Assembly (NCBI GenBank): GCA_031553855.1
Contig: JAVBKW010000004.1
Coordinates: 94,060-158,059, forward strand
From: RACS-047 sp031553855
GTDB taxonomy: Bacteria > Bacillota > Clostridia > Christensenellales > Pumilibacteraceae
DNA: 64,000 nucleotides
Reading direction: 5' to 3'
A program made the translations under genes and the position numbers. The notes under the pieces were generated by a model. That model worked only from the letters and a program-made list of their open reading frames with translations, had not been told where the DNA came from and made no database searches. This document shows positions 7,283 to 14,916 of this stretch, piece by piece (the first letter of the stretch is position 1; each line of letters starts with the position of its first letter).

Positions 7283-8398
7283 ATGAAAAAAATAGTTCTC
7301 AGCATATTGATCGCATTTTTACTGACGGGGCTGCCGGGCTGCGAAGGCCCGGTGACCCCTGAAGAAAAAGTGTATTATAATAATCCGGTTTATGCGCCGG
7401 TATTTGCGGACCCTGCGGTCATAAGACATGAGGGTACGTATTACGCTTATGCGACTGAAGACTACGGCGAATGGAAAAAGGACGACGACCCTTTGAATAA
7501 TATTTCTATGGTCGTGTCGGTCCCGATTTTAAAGTCAGATGACCTCATAAAATGGTACTACGCCGGCCCGGCATTCAGGGGCGCGGCAAAACCGAGCTGG
7601 GGCACGGCGGGAGCAAACGTTTGGGCGCCTGACGTAGTTAAAATCGGCGAAAAGTTTGTTATGTACTACTCTTTATCCACCTGGGGCGACCCTGATCCGG
7701 GTATTGGCATTGCCGTAGCGGATCATCCCGCGGGGCCTTGGACGGACAGAGGCAAGCTGTTTACGTCGCTTGAAATCGGCGTCAATAATTCCATCGATCC
7801 GGCTGTTTTTTACGGTGATAATAAGCTTTATATGATCTGGGGCAGTTTCCGCGGCTTGTACGGCATAGAATTGACCTCCGACGGCTTAGGATTAAAGGAC
7901 GGCCTTGAGGCAGCCAAAAATAATAAGGTGCATATTGCGGGGTTAGATACGTCCACATCATGGAACGGCGACACATACGAGGGCGCGTACGTAATAACAA
8001 AAGACGGATATTATTATATGTTCGTTTCAAGCGGCACCTGCTGCGAAGGATATAATTCCACATATAATGTACGCGTCGCAAGATCGCAAAATCCTCTCGG
8101 CCCGTACATAGACCATAACGGCGCGGATATGCGCGCAACTAATAAAGGATCCGTTGTTGTCAAAGGCGGAGCTGATTTTGTCGGCGTAGGCCATAACTCC
8201 ATTGCAGCCGACGACGGCGGAAATATGTTTATGCTTTACCACGGTTTCGACAGAAAACTTTCGTCCGATAAATACGGAGTTACAAACCGCCGTTCGCTGC
8301 TCATCGATAAGCTTATCTGGAATGACGGCTGGCCTGAGGTCGAAGGTAAAATTGCCGGAAGAAAAGATATGTCGGCTCCGGTTATCAATAAGAAGTAA
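7283..8398 (+). CDS. GH43 lipoprotein, arabinan endo-1,5-alpha-L-arabinanase-like
   Basis: This 371-aa lipoprotein (lipobox LPGC) has a five-bladed beta-propeller GH43 domain. The three GH43 catalytic carboxylates are present: Asp43 in FADPAV, Asp172 in NSIDPAV and Glu233 in YEGAYV. The motifs VWAPDVV and SSGTCCEG are typical of the endo-arabinanase branch. It probably cuts alpha-1,5-linked arabinan outside the membrane into oligosaccharides for the ABC importer encoded next. A paralogue with the same architecture is at 12550. It lies 27 nt after the binding lipoprotein gene, in one operon. Confidence 0.88.
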   Translation: MKKIVLSILIAFLLTGLPGCEGPVTPEEKVYYNNPVYAPVFADPAVIRHEGTYYAYATEDYGEWKKDDDPLNNISMVVSVPILKSDDLIKWYYAGPAFRGAAKPSWGTAGANVWAPDVVKIGEKFVMYYSLSTWGDPDPGIGIAVADHPAGPWTDRGKLFTSLEIGVNNSIDPAVFYGDNKLYMIWGSFRGLYGIELTSDGLGLKDGLEAAKNNKVHIAGLDTSTSWNGDTYEGAYVITKDGYYYMFVSSGTCCEGYNSTYNVRVARSQNPLGPYIDHNGADMRATNKGSVVVKGGADFVGVGHNSIAADDGGNMFMLYHGFDRKLSSDKYGVTNRRSLLIDKLIWNDGWPEVEGKIAGRKDMSAPVINKK

Positions 8399-8439
8399 TA
8401 GTGTATTAAAAGTATGCTTTTTTAAGCAGAGGTGTATAA

Positions 8440-9717
8440 ATGAAAAAATTTTTTATATTTATTCTTTCCGTTATAATGATATTTTCTTGCGTTGCCTGCG
8501 GGAATGACAATAACGAAGAAGAAACGCCCACAGGCGTGATTAATCTCAAATTATGGACTCCTATTTCAGGAGCAGACGCGACTATTTTCAACAGACTGAT
8601 CACAAAATTCAATACGCAGTACAACGGAGCCATTAACGTTGCGCATCAGTCCGAGGTACGTGAAAACCATTATAAAAATATAAAAAACAACGTTCCCAGC
8701 ACGGGCCCCGATATGGCGATACTTCACAGCCAATTAGTGCAGAACTATGCCGCAAACGGTTATATCGTGCCTATCGACAGCAGCTTTTTTACTAAAGAAT
8801 CTATCAGTACCGACGATTATTTAGAAAAAGTTATGGATACGCTATATTATGAAAATAAAATGTACGGCGTACCGCTCGACGTTCATCCCATTGTTTTATA
8901 CTACAATAAATCTTTAGTAGGCTCAAACGCGCTGCCCACAAACTATTCCGAGCTTATTGCTCTTGCCAAAAAGCTTACGCAGGGCACTGTATACGGCCTG
9001 CCCGTATCTACAATGTGGCCGTCGGAATTCTTGTTTACGACCGCGCTTTATCAAAACGGCGGGCAGGAAATAACGGCTCAAAGCGACCCGCTTTTCAATT
9101 CCGCCGCAGGCGAGGCCGCCGCGCAGGTTTTGCGCGATTTGATCCATAAAGATCAGGTTTCTCCTAATAATTTGCAAGCGGATCAGGATCTTAATTTATT
9201 CACATCCGGAAAAGCGGCTTTTCATATTCAGGGCTCATGGTCGCTATTTGCGCTTAAAGAAGCTTTAGGCGACGATCTGGGCGCGATGAGTATGTCTAAT
9301 ATGTTCGCTAAAAGCTCCAACAGCGCAAATAACGACGTAATGGCAAGATCCCATGTTTTTACTGTAACTAAAACAAAAAAAGCTATGAGCTCACGTAAAA
9401 AGGAAGCCATCACAACCTTTATCAAATGGATGGGCGAGAACAGCGCGGAATGGTCGGAGGCCGGTCAAATACCCGCCTATACTAAGGCATATGAATCCGA
9501 TACGTACAAAAACTCCGAATTCCTTCCGAATTTCGGCGATCCCGAAAATTTCAGAACTCCTGCCTCGGCAGTGTATTTTGAATCCGGATATGAAAGGGTT
9601 TTTGAATATATCACAACTATAATGAAAGACAATACTTCCGACGCCGCTATAAAGACTACGCTTGCGACTGCTGAAACCGAAGCAAAGAAAGCTGTAAAAA
9701 GCGAAAAAGACATTTAA
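8440..9717 (+). CDS. ABC transporter sugar-binding lipoprotein (CUT1 type)
   Basis: The 425-aa protein has a lipoprotein signal (lipobox SCVAC) and the extracellular solute-binding family 1 fold: LKLWTPISGADATIFNRLITKFN at the start of the mature domain, DMAILHSQLVQNYAANGYIVPID, YGVPLDVHPIVLYYNKSLV and GKAAFHIQGSWSL. It delivers oligosaccharide to the permeases encoded at 9804 and 10754. Its place between arabinanases suggests arabino-oligosaccharides. No ATPase subunit is encoded nearby, so a shared MsmX/UgpC-type ATPase elsewhere is expected. Confidence 0.92.
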   Translation: MKKFFIFILSVIMIFSCVACGNDNNEEETPTGVINLKLWTPISGADATIFNRLITKFNTQYNGAINVAHQSEVRENHYKNIKNNVPSTGPDMAILHSQLVQNYAANGYIVPIDSSFFTKESISTDDYLEKVMDTLYYENKMYGVPLDVHPIVLYYNKSLVGSNALPTNYSELIALAKKLTQGTVYGLPVSTMWPSEFLFTTALYQNGGQEITAQSDPLFNSAAGEAAAQVLRDLIHKDQVSPNNLQADQDLNLFTSGKAAFHIQGSWSLFALKEALGDDLGAMSMSNMFAKSSNSANNDVMARSHVFTVTKTKKAMSSRKKEAITTFIKWMGENSAEWSEAGQIPAYTKAYESDTYKNSEFLPNFGDPENFRTPASAVYFESGYERVFEYITTIMKDNTSDAAIKTTLATAETEAKKAVKSEKDI

Positions 9718-9729
9718 GAATCGATTTGA

Positions 9730-9778
9730 CGGGCGATTTAAGGTAACGATGAATAAATCCGTTACCCTAAACCGCCCG
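9730..9778 (+). other. strong RNA hairpin between binding-protein and permease genes
   Basis: A 19-bp stem (9730-9748 with 9760-9778, two mismatch or G-U positions) has an 11-nt loop and no T-run. Such hairpins often protect the upstream mRNA from 3' decay, which would give more binding protein than permease. Confidence 0.65.
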
Positions 9779-9803
9779 CAGAATTTTCGGACAAGGAGAT
9801 GTT

Positions 9804-10757
9804 ATGGATCAGGATAAAGCATATTCTCTGAACCCTGGAGTAAAGCAGTCCGAAGACGTGTCAAAAACAGTCGCAAGAAAAAGGATGTCGGCTAAAATTC
9901 GTAAGCAGTTTCTTGCAATGGCTTTTGCATTGCCGTTTTTAGCGGTATTCGCATTATTTTTTATTTGGCCGTTTTTCAAGGGTATCAGTCAGAGTTTTTT
10001 AAACAAGAGCGGAGAATTCGTCTGGTTTACAAACTACAAAGCAATTTTGACCGACAATGAGCTTATATACAAAGAAGAGTTCTTCCGCGGATTAAAAAAT
10101 ACGCTGTTGTGGGTGGTTATTTCTGTTCCGTGTTTAGTAATAGTGCCGTTGATAATAGCGTTATTATTGAATTTAGAACCACCCGGATATAAAGTTTTCA
10201 GAGCTATCTTGTTTATGCCCACTATTTTTTCCATTACCTCTATAGTGCTTATGTGGCGCAGGGTGTTAGAAGTTGAAACAGGCTTTATAAACGCGTTTTT
10301 AAAAGCTCAGAACATAAAGCAGGTAGATTTTCTGGGGTCGCAGCCATGGGCGTGGATATCTATTCTCGTCGTCACTATATGGTGGACGATGGGAACAAAT
10401 ATAGTTATATTGGGCGCAGGCTTGAAAAACATCGACAAATCAGTTTATGAAGCGGCCGCAATCGACGGCGCCTCGCCTATAAAGTCTGTATTTTCTATAA
10501 CCTTGCCGCTGCTTGTAGGGCAGCTTATTGTTGTGCTTATTATGACTGTTTTAGCCTCGTTCAATCTTTACGGTCAACCGCAGCTTATGACTGCAGGAGG
10601 GCCGGACAGGTCAACGCGCGTACTGCTGATGGTTATTATGCAATATCTATATGACCGCCCGCATATCTCATCCGCTATGTCCCTGATGCTCGGAATGATC
10701 ATGATCGTTATCAGCTTAGGGCAGGCGGTCATAGTTAAAGTGAGGGAGAAAAGATGA
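9804..10757 (+). CDS. ABC transporter permease, MalF type
   Basis: The 317-aa integral membrane protein has about six hydrophobic segments and the cytoplasmic EAA loop EAAAIDGASPIKSVFSITLPLL (roughly residues 213-234) that docks the ATPase. The N-terminus carries an unusually long charged tail (about 35 residues) before the first membrane helix. It pairs with the permease at 10754, overlapping by ATGA, which implies translational coupling. AAGGAGA precedes the ATG by 5 nt. Confidence 0.92.
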   Translation: MDQDKAYSLNPGVKQSEDVSKTVARKRMSAKIRKQFLAMAFALPFLAVFALFFIWPFFKGISQSFLNKSGEFVWFTNYKAILTDNELIYKEEFFRGLKNTLLWVVISVPCLVIVPLIIALLLNLEPPGYKVFRAILFMPTIFSITSIVLMWRRVLEVETGFINAFLKAQNIKQVDFLGSQPWAWISILVVTIWWTMGTNIVILGAGLKNIDKSVYEAAAIDGASPIKSVFSITLPLLVGQLIVVLIMTVLASFNLYGQPQLMTAGGPDRSTRVLLMVIMQYLYDRPHISSAMSLMLGMIMIVISLGQAVIVKVREKR

Positions 10758-11617
10758 TGGTTGCACTCGGAAAAACTAAACATCTGAATCGCGGGTCAAG
10801 TCGCCGGAAAATTATCAGTTTTGTCATATTGTTTATTATTTGCGCTATGTGCCTTATTCCGTTATTATGGGCGTTCGGCACCTCGTTCAAGGCCAATGCC
10901 CTGACCGACCCGCTGTCCATTATTCCCAGACAATTTACCTTAGACAATTATAAAAATTTGTTCGGGAACGAAAATCTTCCTATAGGGAAATGGTTTTTAA
11001 ACAGCGCGTATATATCTGCAGTCCATACTGTGATTTATCTTATTATAGCCTCGTTTGCGGCGTATGCGTTCGGTATATTGGAGTGGAGGGGCAGAAACAT
11101 CTGTTTTTGGCTTTTGCTCTCTACGGCGATGATACCCAACATTATAAATCTTGTGCCGCTATTCCATTTATCAAAAACTTTAAATATAAATCAAACCCAT
11201 CTCGCGCTTATTCTGCCGGGCCTAGGCGGAGTGTTCTGTATGTTCATTATGCGTCAGTTTTTTATGGCCGTGCCTAAAGAGCTTATGGAAAGCGCGAAGA
11301 TAGAAGGGCTGAATTCTGTCGGAGTATTTTTCAAAATAGTCGTGCCGCTTTCCAAATCGGCATTTATGGTGACCGCGCTTTTAACCTTTATTGGATGCTG
11401 GAACGACTATTTATGGCCGTCAATAGCTATGGCGGGCGCGTCAAGCGAGCAGCTTACTCTGCCGCTCGGGATAGCGAAAATGCTCGGCGACAATAATACC
11501 GACTACGGAATGACTATGGCGGGAGCCGTAATGTCTATGCTTCCCACGTTCATAGTTTACCTGATTTTCCAAAATAAAATAATCGAGAGCGTTGCGTTCA
11601 CAGGTTCAAAATCATAA
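10754..11617 (+). CDS. ABC transporter permease, MalG type
   Basis: This 287-aa permease has the MalG-family EAA motif ELMESAKIEGLNSVGVFFKIVVPLS and the usual C-terminal NKIIESVAFTGSKS. It forms the heterodimeric channel with the product of 9804. Two ATG codons occur in tandem (10754 and 10757); the first overlaps the preceding stop as ATGA. Confidence 0.92.
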   Translation: MMVALGKTKHLNRGSSRRKIISFVILFIICAMCLIPLLWAFGTSFKANALTDPLSIIPRQFTLDNYKNLFGNENLPIGKWFLNSAYISAVHTVIYLIIASFAAYAFGILEWRGRNICFWLLLSTAMIPNIINLVPLFHLSKTLNINQTHLALILPGLGGVFCMFIMRQFFMAVPKELMESAKIEGLNSVGVFFKIVVPLSKSAFMVTALLTFIGCWNDYLWPSIAMAGASSEQLTLPLGIAKMLGDNNTDYGMTMAGAVMSMLPTFIVYLIFQNKIIESVAFTGSKS

Positions 11618-11649
11618 AATTAATGCAATAAATAAGGAATCGGAATGAA

Positions 11650-12540
11650 ATGAATTTAAGGAATATAATTAAACTCGGAATAACAAATATCGGTGATCCT
11701 TTTGTTTTAAAAGCGGGCGGCGAATACTATATGTACGCAACGTCTTTTATTGACGGATTCAATTGCTGGCATTCAAAGGATCTAATTAATTGGTCTCAGC
11801 CGGTACAAGTTTATAAAAAAAGCGAAAGGAGTTTCGGAATAACTGATTTCTGGGCGCCTGAAGTGGTGGAATGGAACGGTAAATATATAATGCATTACAC
11901 CGCGCGTAATAATAACGGTTCGCTTAGGATAGGCGTCGCGGTAAGCGACACTCCTATGGGGAATTTTGTTGACGTTTATGCGGCAGCGCCTATGTTTGAT
12001 TTAGGGTATGCCGTAATCGACGGCCACGTTTTTATTGATGGAGATAAAAGATATTTTTATTTTGACCGCGACTGTTCCGAATATGTTGTTAACGGAAATA
12101 ACGAAAGCCATATTTTTGTTGCCGAGTTGGACGAAACACTTACAAAAATTGTCACAGAGCCTGCGTTGGTAGCCAAACCGGATCAACAATGGGAAAAAGT
12201 TTCCGGAGATTACCGCTGGAATGAAGGCGCGTTCGTTGTCAAACGCGACGGATATTATTATCTGATGTACTCGTCCGGTTTTTATGCCGCGCCCACTTAC
12301 AGCTTAGGATATGCGGTAAGCAAATCTCCGCTGGGGCCTTTTATAAAAAATGAAAGCAATCCTGTACTCAGCTCGGTCAAGGGCGAGTTATCGGGGCCGG
12401 GACACAATTGTGTAGTAAAAGGGCCGGATAATAGGGAATATTGCGTATTCCATATTCATACCTTTGAAGACGAGCCGAGTCAGAACAGGCAGGCTTGTAT
12501 GTGTCCTATAGAATTTAAGGCGGGCGAAATTCTGCTTTAA
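11650..12540 (+). CDS. intracellular GH43 glycosidase
   Basis: The 296-aa protein has no signal peptide and a compact GH43 propeller. Catalytic residues are Asp16 (GDPFV), Asp124 (VIDGH) and Glu192 (NEGAFV), with the WAPEVV strand also conserved. Being cytoplasmic and next to the importer, it probably trims imported arabino-oligosaccharides to arabinose. Beta-xylosidase or exo-galactanase activity cannot be excluded because GH43 has many activities. The ATG is preceded by AAGGAA about 10 nt upstream. Confidence 0.85.
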   Translation: MNLRNIIKLGITNIGDPFVLKAGGEYYMYATSFIDGFNCWHSKDLINWSQPVQVYKKSERSFGITDFWAPEVVEWNGKYIMHYTARNNNGSLRIGVAVSDTPMGNFVDVYAAAPMFDLGYAVIDGHVFIDGDKRYFYFDRDCSEYVVNGNNESHIFVAELDETLTKIVTEPALVAKPDQQWEKVSGDYRWNEGAFVVKRDGYYYLMYSSGFYAAPTYSLGYAVSKSPLGPFIKNESNPVLSSVKGELSGPGHNCVVKGPDNREYCVFHIHTFEDEPSQNRQACMCPIEFKAGEILL

Positions 12541-12549
12541 GGAGTCAGT

Positions 12550-13608
12550 ATGTTTAAACGTATAAAAAGTTTTCTTTTAGTCATTATTGCATTATTTACA
12601 TTTTGTGTTTTTTCGGCTTGCGGTGACGAGGGGCAGGAAACTGAAGAAGAGCCTGTACAAAAAGTATATTACAGGAATCCTCTTGTTGAAAAGGACTTGG
12701 CCGATCCGCACATTATTAAACACGACGGCTATTTTTACGTTTTTAGCACAGGCGGGGTTATCCATAAATCAGCTGATACTCTTTCATGGACTAAAATAGA
12801 AGGCGGAGTTAATATCAAGCCTAAATGGGGCAGCAACGGGGCCGGATTTTGGGCGCCGGATATTGTGAAGATAGGCAATAAGTTTGTGCTATATTATTCG
12901 CTCTCAACCTGGGGCGATGAAAATCCGGGTATCGGCGCAGCTTATGCTGATCATCCCGAAGGTCCTTGGACGGATCATGGAAAGCTATTTCTTTCAAAAG
13001 AAATAGGGGTGGATAATTCTATAGATCCCACTGTATTTATAGGTCAGGACGACAAAGTCTATATGATTTGGGGCAGCTTCCGGGGCATTTTCGGAGTGGA
13101 ACTCGACGAGGACGGGCTTGCTCTGAAGAACGGGCTTGAATACGCCAAAACAAACAAAGTCCTTATAGCCGGGGTCGTAGGCGCATGGGACGGTTCGACT
13201 TATGAGGGCTGTTATGTTATCTATAAAGACGGATATTACTATATGTTTGTTTCCAGCGGCACATGCTGCGAGGGTTTGAGAAGCACTTATAACGTAAGGG
13301 TAGCGCGCTCAAGGGACCCGCTCGGCGAATATATTGACAGCAACGGAGCAAGCATGAAAGCGCGCAACGTGGGACATCAGGTTTTGACAAGCAGCGCAAC
13401 GATGATCGGCCCCGGGCATAATTCTGTATTTATTGACGATAATAATGATTACTTTATTGTCTACCATGTGTATCAGGACGTAAACGGTGAGGCAAAAGGA
13501 AGATATCTTGCAATGGACCGTTTGTTATGGAATGCGCAAGGATGGTGTCAGGTAAAAAATAGAATGCCCAGCGCAAAAGCCGAAATACCTTATATAAAAA
13601 AGGTGTAG
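12550..13608 (+). CDS. GH43 lipoprotein, second arabinanase-like paralogue
   Basis: The 352-aa lipoprotein (lipobox FSAC) shares its whole layout with the protein at 7283, including FWAPDIV, LSTWGDENPGIG and SSGTCCEG. Catalytic residues are Asp52 (LADPHI), Asp159 (SIDPTV) and Glu219 (YEGCYV). The N-terminal loop after the first catalytic Asp is shorter than in the paralogue, which may change substrate-cleft shape. AAGGAG lies just before the ATG and only 9 nt separate it from the previous gene. Its C-terminal codons fall in a 16-nt sequence repeated 103 nt downstream. Confidence 0.88.
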   Translation: MFKRIKSFLLVIIALFTFCVFSACGDEGQETEEEPVQKVYYRNPLVEKDLADPHIIKHDGYFYVFSTGGVIHKSADTLSWTKIEGGVNIKPKWGSNGAGFWAPDIVKIGNKFVLYYSLSTWGDENPGIGAAYADHPEGPWTDHGKLFLSKEIGVDNSIDPTVFIGQDDKVYMIWGSFRGIFGVELDEDGLALKNGLEYAKTNKVLIAGVVGAWDGSTYEGCYVIYKDGYYYMFVSSGTCCEGLRSTYNVRVARSRDPLGEYIDSNGASMKARNVGHQVLTSSATMIGPGHNSVFIDDNNDYFIVYHVYQDVNGEAKGRYLAMDRLLWNAQGWCQVKNRMPSAKAEIPYIKKV

Positions 13609-13714
13609 CTTCGCGCCACTTCCCTCATCTTGTGGTTCGGCTTTTTTCGCGCTAACGTAAACTTCATAGCCTTTAAAAAGCGGTGATTCCTATAGCGTAA
13701 AAAAGGTGTAGCTT
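13596..13714. repeat. 16-nt direct repeat flanking an 87-nt insert
   Basis: AAAAAAGGTGTAGCTT occurs at 13596-13611, where it encodes the last codons and stop of the GH43 gene, and again at 13699-13714. The segment between has no gene. Confidence 0.6.
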
Positions 13715-13769
13715 AAATGAGCAAGCGAATTTGCAATATTCAAATCACTACAGATTTAGGAGCGACCTT

Positions 13770-14696
13770 ATGAAACTTAATATAACGGGAGGCGGGCCGA
13801 AAGCTCAACCTGATCCGTATGTAATCAAAAGCAAAGGCAAATTTTATCTTTACTGTACGGGAAATAACGGAGTCCATTTATACGAAAGCGAAGCGATCGA
13901 CGGTGAATGGGCTTATAAAGGGCTTGCGCTGAAAGTTGACGGCGAGAAAGAATATTGGGCGCCGTGTGTGATCGAGATCGATAATAAATACTATATGTAT
14001 TATTCATCCATGCCATCATCTTCCTTCGATGTACACACGCAGGCTATTAAAGTCGCGGTTTCTGACGGCCCGGCGGGTCCGTTCAAGGTTGTAAAGCAAA
14101 TATTACCGCCTTTTTCGATCGATCCCCACGTTGTTGAAAACAAAGAAGGATTGTTTATTTTTTACTCTCTCAACGATTATGACGCTGTCCGAGCGGGAAC
14201 TCTGATTGTCGCAGATAAAATGAACGATCCTTTGAGCGTGTCGTCAAATCCCCGAAAAATCGTTGCTCCTACGCTTGATGAAGAAATTTTCGAGCGCGAC
14301 CGCTTTAAAAAGGGTCAGCATTGGCATACTGTTGAGGGCGCGTTTTATTTTAAAAAAGACGGCTATCATTATTGTATGTACAGCGGCAATTGTTTTGAAA
14401 AAGCTGCATATCATATCGGTTATGCGGTGTGTGAAGATAAAAACGATATGCTCAATGAGCTTGATTTTAAAAAATATCCTTTCAGCACAACGTATCAGCC
14501 GCTTTTGTGTTCCGATAACACGGAAATAAGCACCGGTCACAACAGCGTGATCGAAGAAGGCGGCCAGCTATATGTATTTTATCACGGACGCGACGTCGAT
14601 TCTGGCCTAACTGGCGACGACAGAACGGCCAGATATTGTAAGCTCTTTCACCGCGACGGAATTTTGCGCGTCGAAAAAATCAACGGCGCCATTTAA
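13770..14696 (+). CDS. intracellular GH43-family glycosidase
   Basis: The 308-aa protein lacks a signal peptide. Three GH43 carboxylates are visible: Asp15 (PDPYV), Asp118 (SIDPHV) and Glu189 (VEGAFY), with YWAPCVIEI and STGHNSV as further propeller motifs. An upstream ATG at 13731 is in frame, but AGGAG at 13758-13762 is correctly spaced (7 nt) only for the ATG at 13770. It is the last gene before a terminator and is inferred to degrade imported oligosaccharide, with a specificity different from the 11650 enzyme because the sequences diverge strongly. Confidence 0.85.
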   Translation: MKLNITGGGPKAQPDPYVIKSKGKFYLYCTGNNGVHLYESEAIDGEWAYKGLALKVDGEKEYWAPCVIEIDNKYYMYYSSMPSSSFDVHTQAIKVAVSDGPAGPFKVVKQILPPFSIDPHVVENKEGLFIFYSLNDYDAVRAGTLIVADKMNDPLSVSSNPRKIVAPTLDEEIFERDRFKKGQHWHTVEGAFYFKKDGYHYCMYSGNCFEKAAYHIGYAVCEDKNDMLNELDFKKYPFSTTYQPLLCSDNTEISTGHNSVIEEGGQLYVFYHGRDVDSGLTGDDRTARYCKLFHRDGILRVEKINGAI

Positions 14697-14735
14697 AAAA
14701 CTAATCAAACCCCGAATATCTATAACATTATAATA

Positions 14736-14778
14736 AACCCGATAGTAGCTTATATTCCTGCTATCGGGTTATTTTTTG
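14736..14778 (+). terminator. Rho-independent terminator ending the arabinan operon
   Basis: AACCCGATAG (14736-14745) pairs with CTATCGGGTT (14761-14770) and is followed by ATTTTTT. Confidence 0.9.
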
Positions 14779-14838
14779 GCAATATATCCGCTACTTGCAT
14801 AGAAAGGTTTTTGCAAAAATCTTAAAAGAGTTTTTGCA

Positions 14839-14867
14839 TTGACATTTTTTTGTTTTTGTTGTAAAAT
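14839..14867 (+). promoter_or_regulatory. sigma-A promoter for the GH36-LacI operon
   Basis: TTGACA (14839-14844) and TAAAAT (14862-14867) have a 17-nt spacer. The predicted start is next to the operator at 14877. Confidence 0.85.
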
Positions 14868-14876
14868 ATAACAGAT

Positions 14877-14888
14877 GAACTCGTGTTC
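14877..14888. promoter_or_regulatory. operator GAACTCGTGTTC, copy 1
   Basis: A near-palindrome with a central CG, found in five identical copies in this window and only at promoters of this locus. It overlaps the predicted transcription start of the operon that contains a LacI gene, which suggests autoregulation. Confidence 0.8.
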
Positions 14889-14916
14889 TGACTTTTTAGT
14901 CTGGGGAGATTGTTTA

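Noticed and set aside
14875..14916. Earlier ATG for the GH36 gene
   Set aside because: It falls at the predicted transcription start and overlaps the LacI operator, whereas the ATG at 14917 has GGGGAG at proper spacing.
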